DNA from: Oculatella sp. LEGE 06141
Lineage (GTDB): Bacteria > Cyanobacteriota > Cyanobacteriia > Elainellales > Elainellaceae
DNA: 64,000 nt
Reading direction: 5' to 3'
NCBI RefSeq assembly: GCF_015207605.1
Contig: NZ_JADEWO010000024.1
Coordinates: 28,336-92,335 of the forward strand
Shown: one piece after another, positions 1 to 8,813 of the stretch
Layout: each line of letters opens with the position of its first letter
How positions within the stretch are numbered: the first letter of the stretch is position 1
Translations under genes and position numbers: made by a program
The notes under the pieces: model-generated
Databases searched by the model: none
Seen by the model: only the letters and a program-made list of their open reading frames with translations
Told to the model about the DNA's origin: nothing

Positions 1-1356
1 TTAGATCAGGGTTTCCCAACGATCATCTATGACTTTAAATATCCCTCCCAGACGAAGCGGGCTGTTGCCTATGCAATGAAACGAGGCTATACGGTTCGAG
101 TCTTTGCTCCAGGCTTCCCAGAGAGCGAAATTTGTAACCCTCTTGATCTGATTCGGAATGAAGAAGATGCTGTTGCAGCAGGGCAGTTCTCGCAAGTGGT
201 CAGCAAAAACTTCGATCGCACGGGCGGCAGTAGTGGCAGTGGTGACAAGTTTTTTGAAGAAGCTGGAGATAACTTGGTTGAAGGAATCTTGCTTGTCACA
301 AAAGCCATTGCCACGCTGACAAAGCAAACTCAATACTGCGATCTGATGATGGCTCAGGCGATCCTCAGCTTGGGCGATTTGCCACACCGTTTAGAAGCTG
401 CAACTAATAACGGAACTTTAAAGGTTTGGACGACGCGACCGTTAAGTCAAGTCGTCTCGGTCAAGGACAGCGAGAAAACGGTTGCCGGAATCATTGGAAC
501 TGCACAACGGTTGTTTCTTCGCTTCTTAAAGAAGGATTTTATTGGTGCCTTTTGTGGGCAGACGACGCTACCCCTTGATATTGATGGCAAGCAGCTTGTT
601 ATCTTTGGCCTCGATCGCAACAACCGAGATATCGTTGGCCCGTTGTTGGCAGCCATTCTTCACATGATTATTGCTCGGAATGTATCGAGAACAGTTCCCC
701 GGAAAGATCCACTGGTTGTGGTGCTCGACGAACTTCCAACACTCTACTTGCCTCAATTGGTGAATTGGCTCAATGAAAACCGAGAAGATGGCTTTTGTGG
801 AATTTTGGGGTATCAGAACATTGCACAGCTAGAAAAAGTGTATGGGAAGGAACTCGCTAGAGCGATTTTTGGAGGTACGGCCTGTAAGTTTCTGTTTAAT
901 CCCCAGGATGGTGAGTCGGCCAAGATTTTTGCCGATTACTTAGGGGAGCAAGAGGTCGAGTTCAAGTCAAAATCTCGTAGCTATGGCAAAGGAGGTGGAT
1001 CTCGGAGCACTAACGACAATCGGCAAAAGCGCCATTTGATTGAGCCGTCGCAAATGCTAAAGCTCAAGACAGGTCGAGCTGTGGTAATTAATCCAGCCTA
1101 TGAACGTGGAAAAGAAGCCTACGTTCCGCTGCTCCAATCCATTAAGGTGCCCCAGGAAGATATAGACGAAATGGCCTGGGCAGAGCAAATGTGGGACATC
1201 GTTCGCGCTCGATTGATTGAGCAAAATCGCAACGTTGTTTCAGATGATGCTCGACGAGAGCAATTTGAGATACGCCAACGGTTAGCAGAGGAGCTATTTC
1301 CTTTGCCTGCCGAACCATCTGAATCTGGTTTCGCATCATTATCTGATGCATTTTAA
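1..1356 (+). CDS. Type IV coupling protein (TraD/TraG/VirD4-like), C-terminal part
   Basis: The reading frame is open from base 1, so the gene starts upstream of the window; about 451 residues are present. Coupling proteins are membrane-anchored hexameric ATPases that bring the relaxase-DNA complex to the type IV secretion channel. Seen here: a Walker B segment (VVVVLDELPTLYLPQ), followed by the GILGYQNIAQLEKVYG stretch that matches the conserved glutamine-containing motif after Walker B in this family. The Walker A motif and membrane helices must lie upstream, outside the window. The last ~60 residues are charged and probably flexible. A strong Shine-Dalgarno for the next gene overlaps the stop codon, so the genes are co-transcribed. 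The relaxase at 12-14 kb is the likely partner. Confidence 0.85.
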   Translation, partial: LDQGFPTIIYDFKYPSQTKRAVAYAMKRGYTVRVFAPGFPESEICNPLDLIRNEEDAVAAGQFSQVVSKNFDRTGGSSGSGDKFFEEAGDNLVEGILLVTKAIATLTKQTQYCDLMMAQAILSLGDLPHRLEAATNNGTLKVWTTRPLSQVVSVKDSEKTVAGIIGTAQRLFLRFLKKDFIGAFCGQTTLPLDIDGKQLVIFGLDRNNRDIVGPLLAAILHMIIARNVSRTVPRKDPLVVVLDELPTLYLPQLVNWLNENREDGFCGILGYQNIAQLEKVYGKELARAIFGGTACKFLFNPQDGESAKIFADYLGEQEVEFKSKSRSYGKGGGSRSTNDNRQKRHLIEPSQMLKLKTGRAVVINPAYERGKEAYVPLLQSIKVPQEDIDEMAWAEQMWDIVRARLIEQNRNVVSDDARREQFEIRQRLAEELFPLPAEPSESGFASLSDAF

Positions 1357-1369
1357 GGAGGGATAGAAC

Positions 1370-1684
1370 GTGATAAGAGTCTTCTCAGAGAGTGCCGATG
1401 TTGTTTTAAGTCAACATCCACAATGGCAGTCGGCTGTTAGTGACGCATTACTCTTAGGTCAATGGCCTGCGGAGCGATCGCCCATCTGCGTTGAAGTTTT
1501 TGATCAAAGTGGCTTGCTATCAGGGCAAATCTACGATCATTTTTACACCGTGATGTTGCCCAAGAACCATCGCTCCCAGTTTCAAGCCTGGTGCTTTGAT
1601 GGGGAACTGGTGTGTTTGCTTGTTGGAAAGGAGATTGTTATCGATCGCCTTCAGGACTTAGACCATCCTTTAACTCAGGGGTAG
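1370..1684 (+). CDS. Small hypothetical protein downstream of the coupling protein
   Basis: A 104-residue protein not recognised from sequence. It begins with GTG, preceded at 7 bases by AAGGAGGG, which overlaps the stop of the coupling-protein gene. The sequence is a mixed soluble protein with no signal peptide or membrane helix. The C-terminal half is rich in alternating hydrophobic residues (GELVCLLVGKEIVIDRL), suggesting a small beta-containing fold. It sits in a tight rightward run with the coupling protein, the 536-residue protein and the AAA+ ATPase (gaps of 6-13 bases), so a role in conjugation or plasmid maintenance is possible but not shown. Confidence 0.7.
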   Translation: MIRVFSESADVVLSQHPQWQSAVSDALLLGQWPAERSPICVEVFDQSGLLSGQIYDHFYTVMLPKNHRSQFQAWCFDGELVCLLVGKEIVIDRLQDLDHPLTQG

Positions 1685-1690
1685 TAAATT

Positions 1691-3301
1691 ATGCTGGCAC
1701 ATCAAAGCGACGCTGAACGAATTCAACGACTGTATGCTGAGTTTGCTCTAAGGTTTCAAAAAGCCTTTGGTGATTTCTTAGAGGCTTCAATCAATGCCGA
1801 CCAAAAAATAGAGAGAGACGAGGAACACAAGAGCGATCAACCTCCTGCACTAGAATCTCTTCCAGACGACATCAAAATAAAAGTCAAAGACGGCGCAAAC
1901 GAACGAATCGTTTATGGCACATCGTCCAAGGGTGTGTTTGTTGATGAAGTCTCAGGTAATCCAGGCTTGATTGATGCGTTAAACGTGCGCCTTCAGCAAC
2001 CTGTATCATCGGATGTCGATCGCCAAGACTATGGCAGCAAACACGCCAAAATCTTAATTACTGCTCCTGATAAGTCCGAGTTGTTTCGTCAAGAAGCAGA
2101 TGGAAACATAACGGTTAATGAAATCCAGTTTCCACCACCAGAACGAGCACAGACCGTTCAACCCATTGTGACAGAACCCTCCAGTGTTGCGTCTATCACT
2201 GATCCTGTCTCTAAAGAAGAGATAGATGATGGGTGGAATGTCTGGGAAAGGCTAATCGAGGATAGTACAGCACCTGTGAATCTAGATGCAACAGCCTCGG
2301 CGTGGAGGGAGCAACCCTCGTTTGTTGAGATCTATTCGTCCGTCATACCAAAGGACAAACAAACTGGAGTATCCGCCATCACTCAAGCTCTCCAGGATGT
2401 GCCTGAGACCGAAACAGTAGCGAAGCTAAGGCTTGCAACAGCCCAGATGGAAAAAGGGCTTGAGAGTCAACAAACAGCACCACCTAGCCCGGAAAAAGCA
2501 GTGCTGGAGCACTTGGTTGAGCAACGGATGCAGACAGCACAAGATCCAGGTGGATGGGCCATCTTCTCTAAGATTGGCAAAGGGCTTGAAGCACTACAAA
2601 ACTGGTGGGAACAACGGAATGCCGCTGCAACCATTAGTAAATTTGCCAACACGATTGACTTGCCTCCAGGTGAATCGTATGAGTCTGCTGATTACACACT
2701 GTCTCGAGCACGAGACGATGGCTCATTCACTTTGAGCGATCGTGAAGGTAATGCTGTTCTCAGTTTTAATAGGCTGCTGGGGGTGCCTATCATTGATTCT
2801 GAAAAAACGAATCTGGATGCAGGCCACCTTTATCAAATCAATCGGCTAGCCGCTGAGCTAAAACAACAACAAACACCTTCTGGAGCATTTTTAGATCGGG
2901 ATGTTGATAGAACTGCAATGTCAGCTCAAGTCAATCAAGCTATTCAAACTCTTCGGAGTTACGCCGATGCTCAACCAAATAAAACTGCAAGTTTCACGGG
3001 TGGGCCGAAAGACTTCAGTTGGCAGGTTGACCCACAAGGTGTTGTTAAAGTAGGCATTCCCAAGGATGGGAAGCTTCAAGCTTTAATTCATGCTAATGGC
3101 GGTTCTGTACAGATTAGCCCTGACCTCGATCGCAAGCTTATTTCATCTCTTACAAATCGTCTTGCGATCGTGCGTAATGTAGCTCAATCCCAATCAGTTC
3201 AGCAGGAGCCATCACATCAGAAAGTGGTTCCTTTAAACAGCGGGGGGCGCGTAGGTGGGAACGTTCCGACTCGTAAAGCAACAGCGAATATGGAGCTTTA
3301 G
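1691..3301 (+). CDS. Hypothetical 536-aa plasmid protein
   Basis: Not recognised. Residues 1-45 are charged and probably helical; about 60-180 are polar and low in complexity; a region around 290-330 (GWAIFSKIGKGLEALQNWWEQ) looks like an amphipathic helix; the C-terminal part (from about 420) alternates hydrophobic and polar residues in a way that suggests a compact beta-rich domain. No signal peptide, membrane segment or nucleotide-binding motif is visible. It starts 6 bases after the previous stop and ends 5 bases before the AAA+ gene, so it belongs to the same operon as the coupling protein. Presence in a transfer operon is the only functional hint. Confidence 0.75.
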   Translation: MLAHQSDAERIQRLYAEFALRFQKAFGDFLEASINADQKIERDEEHKSDQPPALESLPDDIKIKVKDGANERIVYGTSSKGVFVDEVSGNPGLIDALNVRLQQPVSSDVDRQDYGSKHAKILITAPDKSELFRQEADGNITVNEIQFPPPERAQTVQPIVTEPSSVASITDPVSKEEIDDGWNVWERLIEDSTAPVNLDATASAWREQPSFVEIYSSVIPKDKQTGVSAITQALQDVPETETVAKLRLATAQMEKGLESQQTAPPSPEKAVLEHLVEQRMQTAQDPGGWAIFSKIGKGLEALQNWWEQRNAAATISKFANTIDLPPGESYESADYTLSRARDDGSFTLSDREGNAVLSFNRLLGVPIIDSEKTNLDAGHLYQINRLAAELKQQQTPSGAFLDRDVDRTAMSAQVNQAIQTLRSYADAQPNKTASFTGGPKDFSWQVDPQGVVKVGIPKDGKLQALIHANGGSVQISPDLDRKLISSLTNRLAIVRNVAQSQSVQQEPSHQKVVPLNSGGRVGGNVPTRKATANMEL

Positions 3302-3306
3302 CCGCA

Positions 3307-4920
3307 ATGAATAACGAACTTAACACCTATATTGATGCAGGGCATAACGTGATCTCCCTGCAAACTCAACTGATTGAACGAACTCGCACAATTGATGAGT
3401 TGCGTGACATTGCCCGTCAACGGCAGTTGCCGTGCTACCTCTGGAATCTTGGATCGGGACGATTGCAGCTTATTGAATCTGTAGCTGATTGCCAGAATGA
3501 CGTAACAGCGATCGAGCAATTCCAAGAGGTAGACCCACTCCAGCTTCTAGAGTTTCTAGGAAAGGATGGGAATCAGGCCATCTTCGTTCTGGAAGACCTT
3601 CATCCTTTTCTAGAGACTCATTCCAATGAGATTCACTCTCGAATTGCCACAGAACGCTTGAAGTCGCAAATCGTTAATATTGTTCAGTATTGGCGGGGTA
3701 AATTCACTTACTTGATCCTATTGGGATGTAGAGGTGTTGATTTGCCAGAAGCACTAACCTATTTGGTTCCAGAGATTAGGAACCCTTTGCCGGATTATCA
3801 ATCCAGACGGTTGGCAATATTGCAATTCTTACACTTATATAGATTGCACATAGACTCCGAGCTGCTCTCATCCTTGTTTTTGTCATCTGGCGGCCTAACT
3901 ATTGAAGAGATCAAACAAGGATTGCGGCTAATTGAGGCTAGAACTGGATGTGGCCTGAGTGGTGAAACTTTAGTAAAGGGAATGATCGATTATAAAATCG
4001 ATCGCCTCAAGGCATTCAACCTCAGCTTTACCGATCGCCCATCAGTAAGTAACTTCGGAGGCATGGATCAGATTCGCACGGCGATCGCGTCCGTGAAGCA
4101 GTATTACACGCCCCAAGCACGAGAAATGAAGATTCCCTTGCCGAAGGGATGGCTATTAGTTGGGCCTCCGGGAACAGGAAAAACTTTTGTCTCCCAGTTC
4201 TGTGCCTCAATTCTGAATTTTCCAATGATTAGCGTTGATACCGGAGCGATTGCGGCTGAAGGTGCCTCTTATCTGCGCCGATTGGTCGATCGCATTGAAG
4301 CAGCTCAACCAGCCGTTGTGTATTTCGATGAACTAGACAAGCTTTTTCCAGATCCAGGTGTTCCCAGCGATGTAACGCAACGCCAGGTGCTTGGTTTTTT
4401 ATTGACGTGGCTGCAAAGCAAGAAAAGTGAAACGTTCGTGATTGCAACCCTCAACCGCCTAGATTCCTTACCACCAGAGCTGACCCGTCTTGGTCGCTTT
4501 GATGAAATTTTCTATGTTGGGTTTCCCAATGACGGAGAGCGCAAGGAGATTTTGCATTTGCATCTGGCTCGATTCGATTCTCGCTACCGCAATGGGGGTG
4601 ATCCACTGTCGATTAAGGATTGGCGGATTATCCTCAGCAATACCGTGAACTGCACTGGGGCTGAACTCTCTGTTCTAATCGAAAAAGCAGCAGGACAACA
4701 GTTTTGCGAGGGAAGAAATAAGTTTGAACTAGGGCTAGAAGAGATATTAGCGGCTCGATCAGAAATCACTCCACTTTACATTCGTGATACCGATCGAATT
4801 CTCCGTATTGAAAATGTTGCCAAACATGTGGCGAAACCTGCTTCATCTCCAGATAATTCAATTTTTGCCCCACCAGTCATGACGCTGTGGGGTCAAGGCT
4901 TAGAGCCTAGCTCATCGTAA
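3307..4920 (+). CDS. AAA+ ATPase, Ycf46/FtsH-type ATPase domain
   Basis: A 537-residue protein with an N-terminal non-catalytic domain (about 1-240) and a C-terminal AAA+ module. Walker A is GPPGTGKT near residue 286; Walker B is VVYFDELDK near 340; the second region of homology with an arginine finger follows (LGRFDEIFYVGFPND), then the four-helix lid. The N-terminal part (YLWNLGSGRLQLIES, AIFVLEDLHPFLE) resembles the decayed ATPase half of cyanobacterial/plastid Ycf46 proteins, and the length fits. No protease domain or membrane helix is present, so it is not FtsH itself. Such ATPases remodel protein complexes; here the substrate is unknown. It is the last gene of the coupling-protein operon. 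Confidence 0.85.
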   Translation: MNNELNTYIDAGHNVISLQTQLIERTRTIDELRDIARQRQLPCYLWNLGSGRLQLIESVADCQNDVTAIEQFQEVDPLQLLEFLGKDGNQAIFVLEDLHPFLETHSNEIHSRIATERLKSQIVNIVQYWRGKFTYLILLGCRGVDLPEALTYLVPEIRNPLPDYQSRRLAILQFLHLYRLHIDSELLSSLFLSSGGLTIEEIKQGLRLIEARTGCGLSGETLVKGMIDYKIDRLKAFNLSFTDRPSVSNFGGMDQIRTAIASVKQYYTPQAREMKIPLPKGWLLVGPPGTGKTFVSQFCASILNFPMISVDTGAIAAEGASYLRRLVDRIEAAQPAVVYFDELDKLFPDPGVPSDVTQRQVLGFLLTWLQSKKSETFVIATLNRLDSLPPELTRLGRFDEIFYVGFPNDGERKEILHLHLARFDSRYRNGGDPLSIKDWRIILSNTVNCTGAELSVLIEKAAGQQFCEGRNKFELGLEEILAARSEITPLYIRDTDRILRIENVAKHVAKPASSPDNSIFAPPVMTLWGQGLEPSSS

Positions 4921-5087
4921 ATGGGATATGGATGGTGACAAAGCATTCTTGCTGAGGCGATCGCGTTCACTGTGATGAATCACACCAACAGACACTGCTA
5001 TGTTAAGACTCTGAACATACGGAACCATTGTTGAATTTATATCAATGATTCTGTATATTGATGCGATTGTGATTGAAGTTAGTCATG

Positions 5088-5093
5088 TATAAT
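5088..5093 (+). promoter_or_regulatory. Possible -10 element upstream of the oxygenase gene
   Basis: A perfect TATAAT lies about 90 bases before the ATG of the oxygenase gene at 5182, in an AT-rich gap. No good -35 hexamer is seen at 16-18 bases, so it may be activator-dependent. The rest of the 4921-5181 gap holds nothing else I can name. Confidence 0.35.
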
Positions 5094-5181
5094 CGGGAGA
5101 TCAGGTAATTAGCATTCTACAAAGACTAGGCTCCAAAGATATTTCTCATTGTGTTTTTTCTTTCATCCTCGATAAGGACTT

Positions 5182-6147
5182 ATGAACAAACCCTCTGATA
5201 TCTTGAGACTAGATCTGAGTTCCGACGATCTGGTCTCAATTGAATGCCTGTTGTCAAAGCTTCAGACAATTTATAAATCGGTAGAGGAATGGACTTTCCT
5301 TGAGGAAGTCAGGACGTTAACGAAGAAATTACCTGTAACGGTGCAGGACTTCCTGTCTGAGTTTCAAAGCAGCTCAGCACCTGTATGCCTAATTTCTGGG
5401 TATCAGGTAAACGATGCCGAGATTGGGCTGACACCAGAGGACTGGACTAAAAGAGATTCTTCGCTGCCAGCGTTGCTGAGAGTCGATCTCTTGTTTGTCT
5501 TGCTCAGCTCCATGTTGGGCGAGGTTTTTACCTGGCAATCAGAACAAAAAGGGCATCTAATTAACGATGTTTTCCCTATAAAAAAACACAAAGACCAACA
5601 GATCAGCACGGGAGCCTGTCAGCCTATCTATTGGCATACTGAAGATGCTTTTCTGGTTGATGGTTCGAGACCTAAATATTTGGGTCTGTTTTGTATTCGC
5701 AATTCTGATGTTGCAACGACAGTTGGCTCAGTTTCTAAAGCGGTTTCAAGCCTTCCGCTGAAAGTACAAAAGGTCTTGTCTGAGAGACGGTTTTTAATCT
5801 CTCCAGACGAAGCCCATATTGAGGGTGACTCCGTTAAGCATCCTCGCGTTAGGAAAGCTATTGTAGAGCGCGAAAGGGTAGCAATAATATCTAGAGAAGA
5901 CGAAAAATTGGTGGTTCGTCTTGATCCATATTTCACAAAATGTCTCGACGCTGAAGCCGAGTCTGCAATGAAAAGCCTAGTTGCAGCTATAGATTCAGAT
6001 CTCGGTCAGCAAGTCTTAGAGCCAGGTCATTGCATGTTTTTGAAGAACGACCTTGGCGTTGATGTTGCTGTTCATGGCCGACAAAGCTTCTCTCCATCCT
6101 TTAATGGATACGATCGCTGGTGTTTACGCTCTCGCGTTAGCAATTGA
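5182..6147 (+). CDS. 2-oxoglutarate/Fe(II) oxygenase, clavaminate synthase/amino-acid hydroxylase type
   Basis: A 321-residue cytosolic enzyme of the TauD/clavaminate-synthase group, which hydroxylates free amino acids such as Asn or Arg (AsnO, VioC). Seen: the iron-binding H-x-E at H152/E154 in YWHTEDAFLVDG, followed by LGLFCIRN, the pattern of the AsnO/VioC family; the distal histidine H298 in VAVHGRQSF; and the 2-oxoglutarate-binding arginine R312 in NGYDRW. Length fits the family. The substrate cannot be read from sequence. The next gene, 10 bases downstream, looks like a second oxygenase of another subfamily, so the two may act in sequence on one metabolite. Confidence 0.85.
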   Translation: MNKPSDILRLDLSSDDLVSIECLLSKLQTIYKSVEEWTFLEEVRTLTKKLPVTVQDFLSEFQSSSAPVCLISGYQVNDAEIGLTPEDWTKRDSSLPALLRVDLLFVLLSSMLGEVFTWQSEQKGHLINDVFPIKKHKDQQISTGACQPIYWHTEDAFLVDGSRPKYLGLFCIRNSDVATTVGSVSKAVSSLPLKVQKVLSERRFLISPDEAHIEGDSVKHPRVRKAIVERERVAIISREDEKLVVRLDPYFTKCLDAEAESAMKSLVAAIDSDLGQQVLEPGHCMFLKNDLGVDVAVHGRQSFSPSFNGYDRWCLRSRVSN

Positions 6148-6157
6148 GGAAAATGAT

Positions 6158-6685
6158 ATGCCTTGTCCCCTCACGTTCCCTCCGTTGACATTGCTTCAAC
6201 AAAGAGAATATAAAACCAAAGGATATCTTCGCTTGTATGCAGTTTTTTCCAGTTTGGAAGAATTGCGACTGATAGAGGAATGTCAGCAAAGCTTTGTTAG
6301 TGGTGTGCCAGAAACCTTCAAAAGAATAGGCAATGACATTCGCCTAATGTCTCGATTAGAGAGCCTTTTCGATTTCGATTGTCAGATTCAGTGTACGGAA
6401 GCTGAATTATTTGTCATTGAACCTAATACGTATCCAAATAGCATTCATCGGGAAGCAAGGTCGACAAGTCTTGTGGAAGTTGGCCTTGCTGTTGATTATT
6501 CTGCTAAAACCGATGACGGAGCAATGGAAATATTTCCTTCATCCCACCTGTATCCGGTTAAGAAAGGAACTGTAGTTCGCCTAACTTCAGGGGATTTAAT
6601 TGTCTTCCATCCGGGGTTATCTTATCGATTCCTTCCCAACCGTTCCTCTCGTTCCAGGTCGATGATTTTCCTATCCTTCGCCTGA
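6158..6685 (+). CDS. PhyH-like (phytanoyl-CoA dioxygenase superfamily) protein
   Basis: 175 residues from ATG 6158, chosen because TGAGGA lies 8 bases upstream and it follows the previous stop by 10 bases; an upstream ATG would overlap the first oxygenase by 95 bases. The C-terminal half matches the PhyH fold: an IHREA segment where the H-x-D iron ligand is expected, GAMEIFPSSH, then GDLIVFHPGLSYRF with the distal histidine and the arginine. The aspartate of H-x-D appears replaced by glutamate (H-R-E), so activity is uncertain. It is short for the family (usually 250-300 residues), mainly at the N-terminus. It is probably co-transcribed with the preceding oxygenase. Confidence 0.65.
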   Translation: MPCPLTFPPLTLLQQREYKTKGYLRLYAVFSSLEELRLIEECQQSFVSGVPETFKRIGNDIRLMSRLESLFDFDCQIQCTEAELFVIEPNTYPNSIHREARSTSLVEVGLAVDYSAKTDDGAMEIFPSSHLYPVKKGTVVRLTSGDLIVFHPGLSYRFLPNRSSRSRSMIFLSFA

Positions 6686-6804
6686 GTTTAAAGATTTCAT
6701 CAAGTGAACTTTATCGTGAGCCTTATGTAGATAATTTATGCTATGTAGGGATTAAGGGAGCAGCCTACCAATCTTTCACAAACGGATCTAAAAGTGAGTG
6801 TTAA

Positions 6805-7842
6805 ATGGCTTCCCCTTCTTACAATCGTCGCCAAGCTTTGTGTCTGATGGGTGGGGCGGCTGCAAGCAGCTTCTTACATGCTTGTAGCCCCTTCTCAACT
6901 AGATCGACCTACCGTTCTCCGAAAAGAGAAAGCCTGAATTCACTACGTATAAATGCAGGAGTGACTACCTGGATTGGGAATAGCGCTCTTTATATAGCTA
7001 AGGAAAAAGGTTTTTTTAGTGATGCTGGGTTAGAGCTAAATATCCGCAAATTCAATGTCGTAGCAGATTCGTTTCCTGGATTTGATGTCGGTCAGATCCA
7101 GCTTATCCCTCCAGTCACTTCAGAAATTGTTGCATTGGCAGCAAATCAGTCCGACTTTCGTATTGTTGCTATGATGGATCTCTCATCTGGAGGCGACGCG
7201 ATTCTAGCGCGGAATAGTATTGACGATATTCAATCCTTTAAGGGCAAGAGAGTTGCTGTCACGAAAGGAGGTGTTAGCCACTTCTTCCTGCTTCAGGTTT
7301 TAGAAGATGCAGGCTTAACTGAAGCCGAGGTTGGCATCCTCGATATAGAACCGGAGGTGGCTGCTCGCGCCTATGAAGCTGGAAGCGTAGATATCGTATG
7401 TACCTACTCTCCATTTCTAGAGAAGGCAAATGTAGCGCAACCAGACGGGCGCATTATTTACGACACATCTCAGAAGCCGACAGCAATTGCTGATGCGTAT
7501 GTGTTCAGCGCACAGTTTATAGAGGAGAACTATCGTGCAGTTGAAGGCTTTGTGAGTGGCATTTTCAAAGCATTAGATTTCCTCGTCTCTAATAGAGATG
7601 ATGCCTTGGCGATCGCTGCTGAACCTTTGGGTATCCTCCCAGACGAGCTAGATGTTCAGCTCCAAGGAATTGTGTTGCCTGATCGTCAGATGAATTTGGA
7701 TATGCTGGCTAATCCCCAAAGTGATCTCTACTTGCTGAAGTCCCTCTCAGCAATGTCCTATTTTTTGCAAAAGCAAGGACAGGTGGCAACCCTGCCAAAC
7801 CTGTCCAATATCATTGATACTCGTTTTATTTCTAATTTCTAA
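6805..7842 (+). CDS. NMT1/THI5-like ABC-transporter substrate-binding lipoprotein (copy 1)
   Basis: 345 residues. The N-terminus has a twin-arginine-like NRRQAL, a short hydrophobic stretch and a lipobox ending FLHAC, so it should be exported and lipid-anchored. The mature part has the SsuA/THI5 pattern: TTWIGNSALYIAKEKGFF near the start, a central GKRVAVTKGGVSHF segment, and PDGRIIYDTSQKP later. Such proteins capture small anions, sulfonates or pyrimidine/amine compounds for ABC uptake. It is the most divergent of three tandem paralogues (with 8814 and 9927). No permease or ATPase gene lies nearby, so it must share a transporter encoded elsewhere or act as a sensor. Confidence 0.85.
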   Translation: MASPSYNRRQALCLMGGAAASSFLHACSPFSTRSTYRSPKRESLNSLRINAGVTTWIGNSALYIAKEKGFFSDAGLELNIRKFNVVADSFPGFDVGQIQLIPPVTSEIVALAANQSDFRIVAMMDLSSGGDAILARNSIDDIQSFKGKRVAVTKGGVSHFFLLQVLEDAGLTEAEVGILDIEPEVAARAYEAGSVDIVCTYSPFLEKANVAQPDGRIIYDTSQKPTAIADAYVFSAQFIEENYRAVEGFVSGIFKALDFLVSNRDDALAIAAEPLGILPDELDVQLQGIVLPDRQMNLDMLANPQSDLYLLKSLSAMSYFLQKQGQVATLPNLSNIIDTRFISNF

Positions 7843-8411
7843 CGAAGTCCAAACCCCTGTCCTTTAAGAAATTCTTCCCAAAATAAATCCAACAGATTCT
7901 TCTCATCAGTTGGGGTCTCTGCATTGTAGGGAAAAATGCTTGGTGGTTTTGCGTTCAACTTAACTTTTTGACCTTCCCTCTCTACAAAGAGGACGGCAGA
8001 GCATCTATGTCGTTTAATATCGTTTCCTTGAATAAAAATAATTTCTTCCCGGTCGGGATGGTTTTCAATACCTCCAACTTCTTGTAGCTGGTCATCCGTC
8101 ACGGTATTGTCAACCATAAAAGCCCCGTACCAAAGGAATACACAGATCAAGCCTGTGTATTTTCTGGCGCTTTTGGCGCTTTTACCCAATGCTCGAATTA
8201 TCCTCTCTCTTGCCTGTTGGTCGTCAAACCTGAGTGGAACATCAGGTCTTCCGGTCACAATCCCTTGAGCTGTTGTTTTGAACTCTCCATCTTTCCCGTA
8301 AATGAGGAAAAGTTTTGGAATATCAAAGACGTATGCTTCCTCCTGAATCAGTTTTAGGCAAGACTGAACTTGCTTAGAAAGCAAGTCGTTGACTAGATCA
8401 CTTTGCTCCAT
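7839..8411 (-). CDS. Hypothetical protein, 190 aa, inserted between the binding-protein paralogues
   Basis: Not recognised. It runs leftward and its stop overlaps the stop of the first binding-protein gene by 4 bases, so the two converge. Mixed alpha/beta composition (KLFLIYGKDGEFKTTAQGIV, GLICVFLWYGAFMVDN, EIIFIQGNDIKRHRC), no signal peptide; the FLWYGAFMV stretch is too short and polar-flanked for a clear membrane helix. It is the only leftward gene in this island and separates copy 1 of the binding protein from copies 2 and 3, which suggests a later insertion. Confidence 0.7.
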   Translation of the reverse strand: MEQSDLVNDLLSKQVQSCLKLIQEEAYVFDIPKLFLIYGKDGEFKTTAQGIVTGRPDVPLRFDDQQARERIIRALGKSAKSARKYTGLICVFLWYGAFMVDNTVTDDQLQEVGGIENHPDREEIIFIQGNDIKRHRCSAVLFVEREGQKVKLNAKPPSIFPYNAETPTDEKNLLDLFWEEFLKGQGFGLR

Positions 8412-8813
8412 ATCTTTTTCTGTGCCTTTATTTCTATAAGTTTTTCCAGCTTCAGTGTGGGTTGTCAGGAGTATTTTGCTTTTGCTGGTAGGGTATCAAG
8501 CAAACGTTCGACGGTTGACATAATTCTCGCTATCGGCTACTATCCTATGTCTAAAAAAGAATGGTTCATCTACACTTACGCCTGCTGCTATGGGCGTTAA
8601 TCCTTGGATTGGTTAAGCTTCGCCTCACGTCGCTTAAGAAAAAAAAGATTATTTCGAGAATTCGGTTGATTTTAGCTGATTTGCAATTATCTTCTAGTTA
8701 ATCTGAGTATCGATTACTTCTTTATTTTGAGAAGTAGTAAGAAGCATCTACCACCGCTCTTGGGTCTCCGATCCTTTAACTCTAAAGACCTTCTGAGGTA
8801 GTGGAATAATTTC
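8412..8813. other. Intergenic region before binding-protein copy 2
   Basis: A 402-base gap between the divergent unknown gene and the second binding protein. It is AT-rich from about 8630. No convincing open frame, RNA gene or strong hairpin is visible; it presumably holds the promoters of both flanking genes. Confidence 0.4.

Noticed and set aside
8403..8600. Rightward 65-codon frame upstream of the second binding protein
   Set aside because: No ribosome-binding site, overlaps the start of the leftward gene, and composition is atypical.
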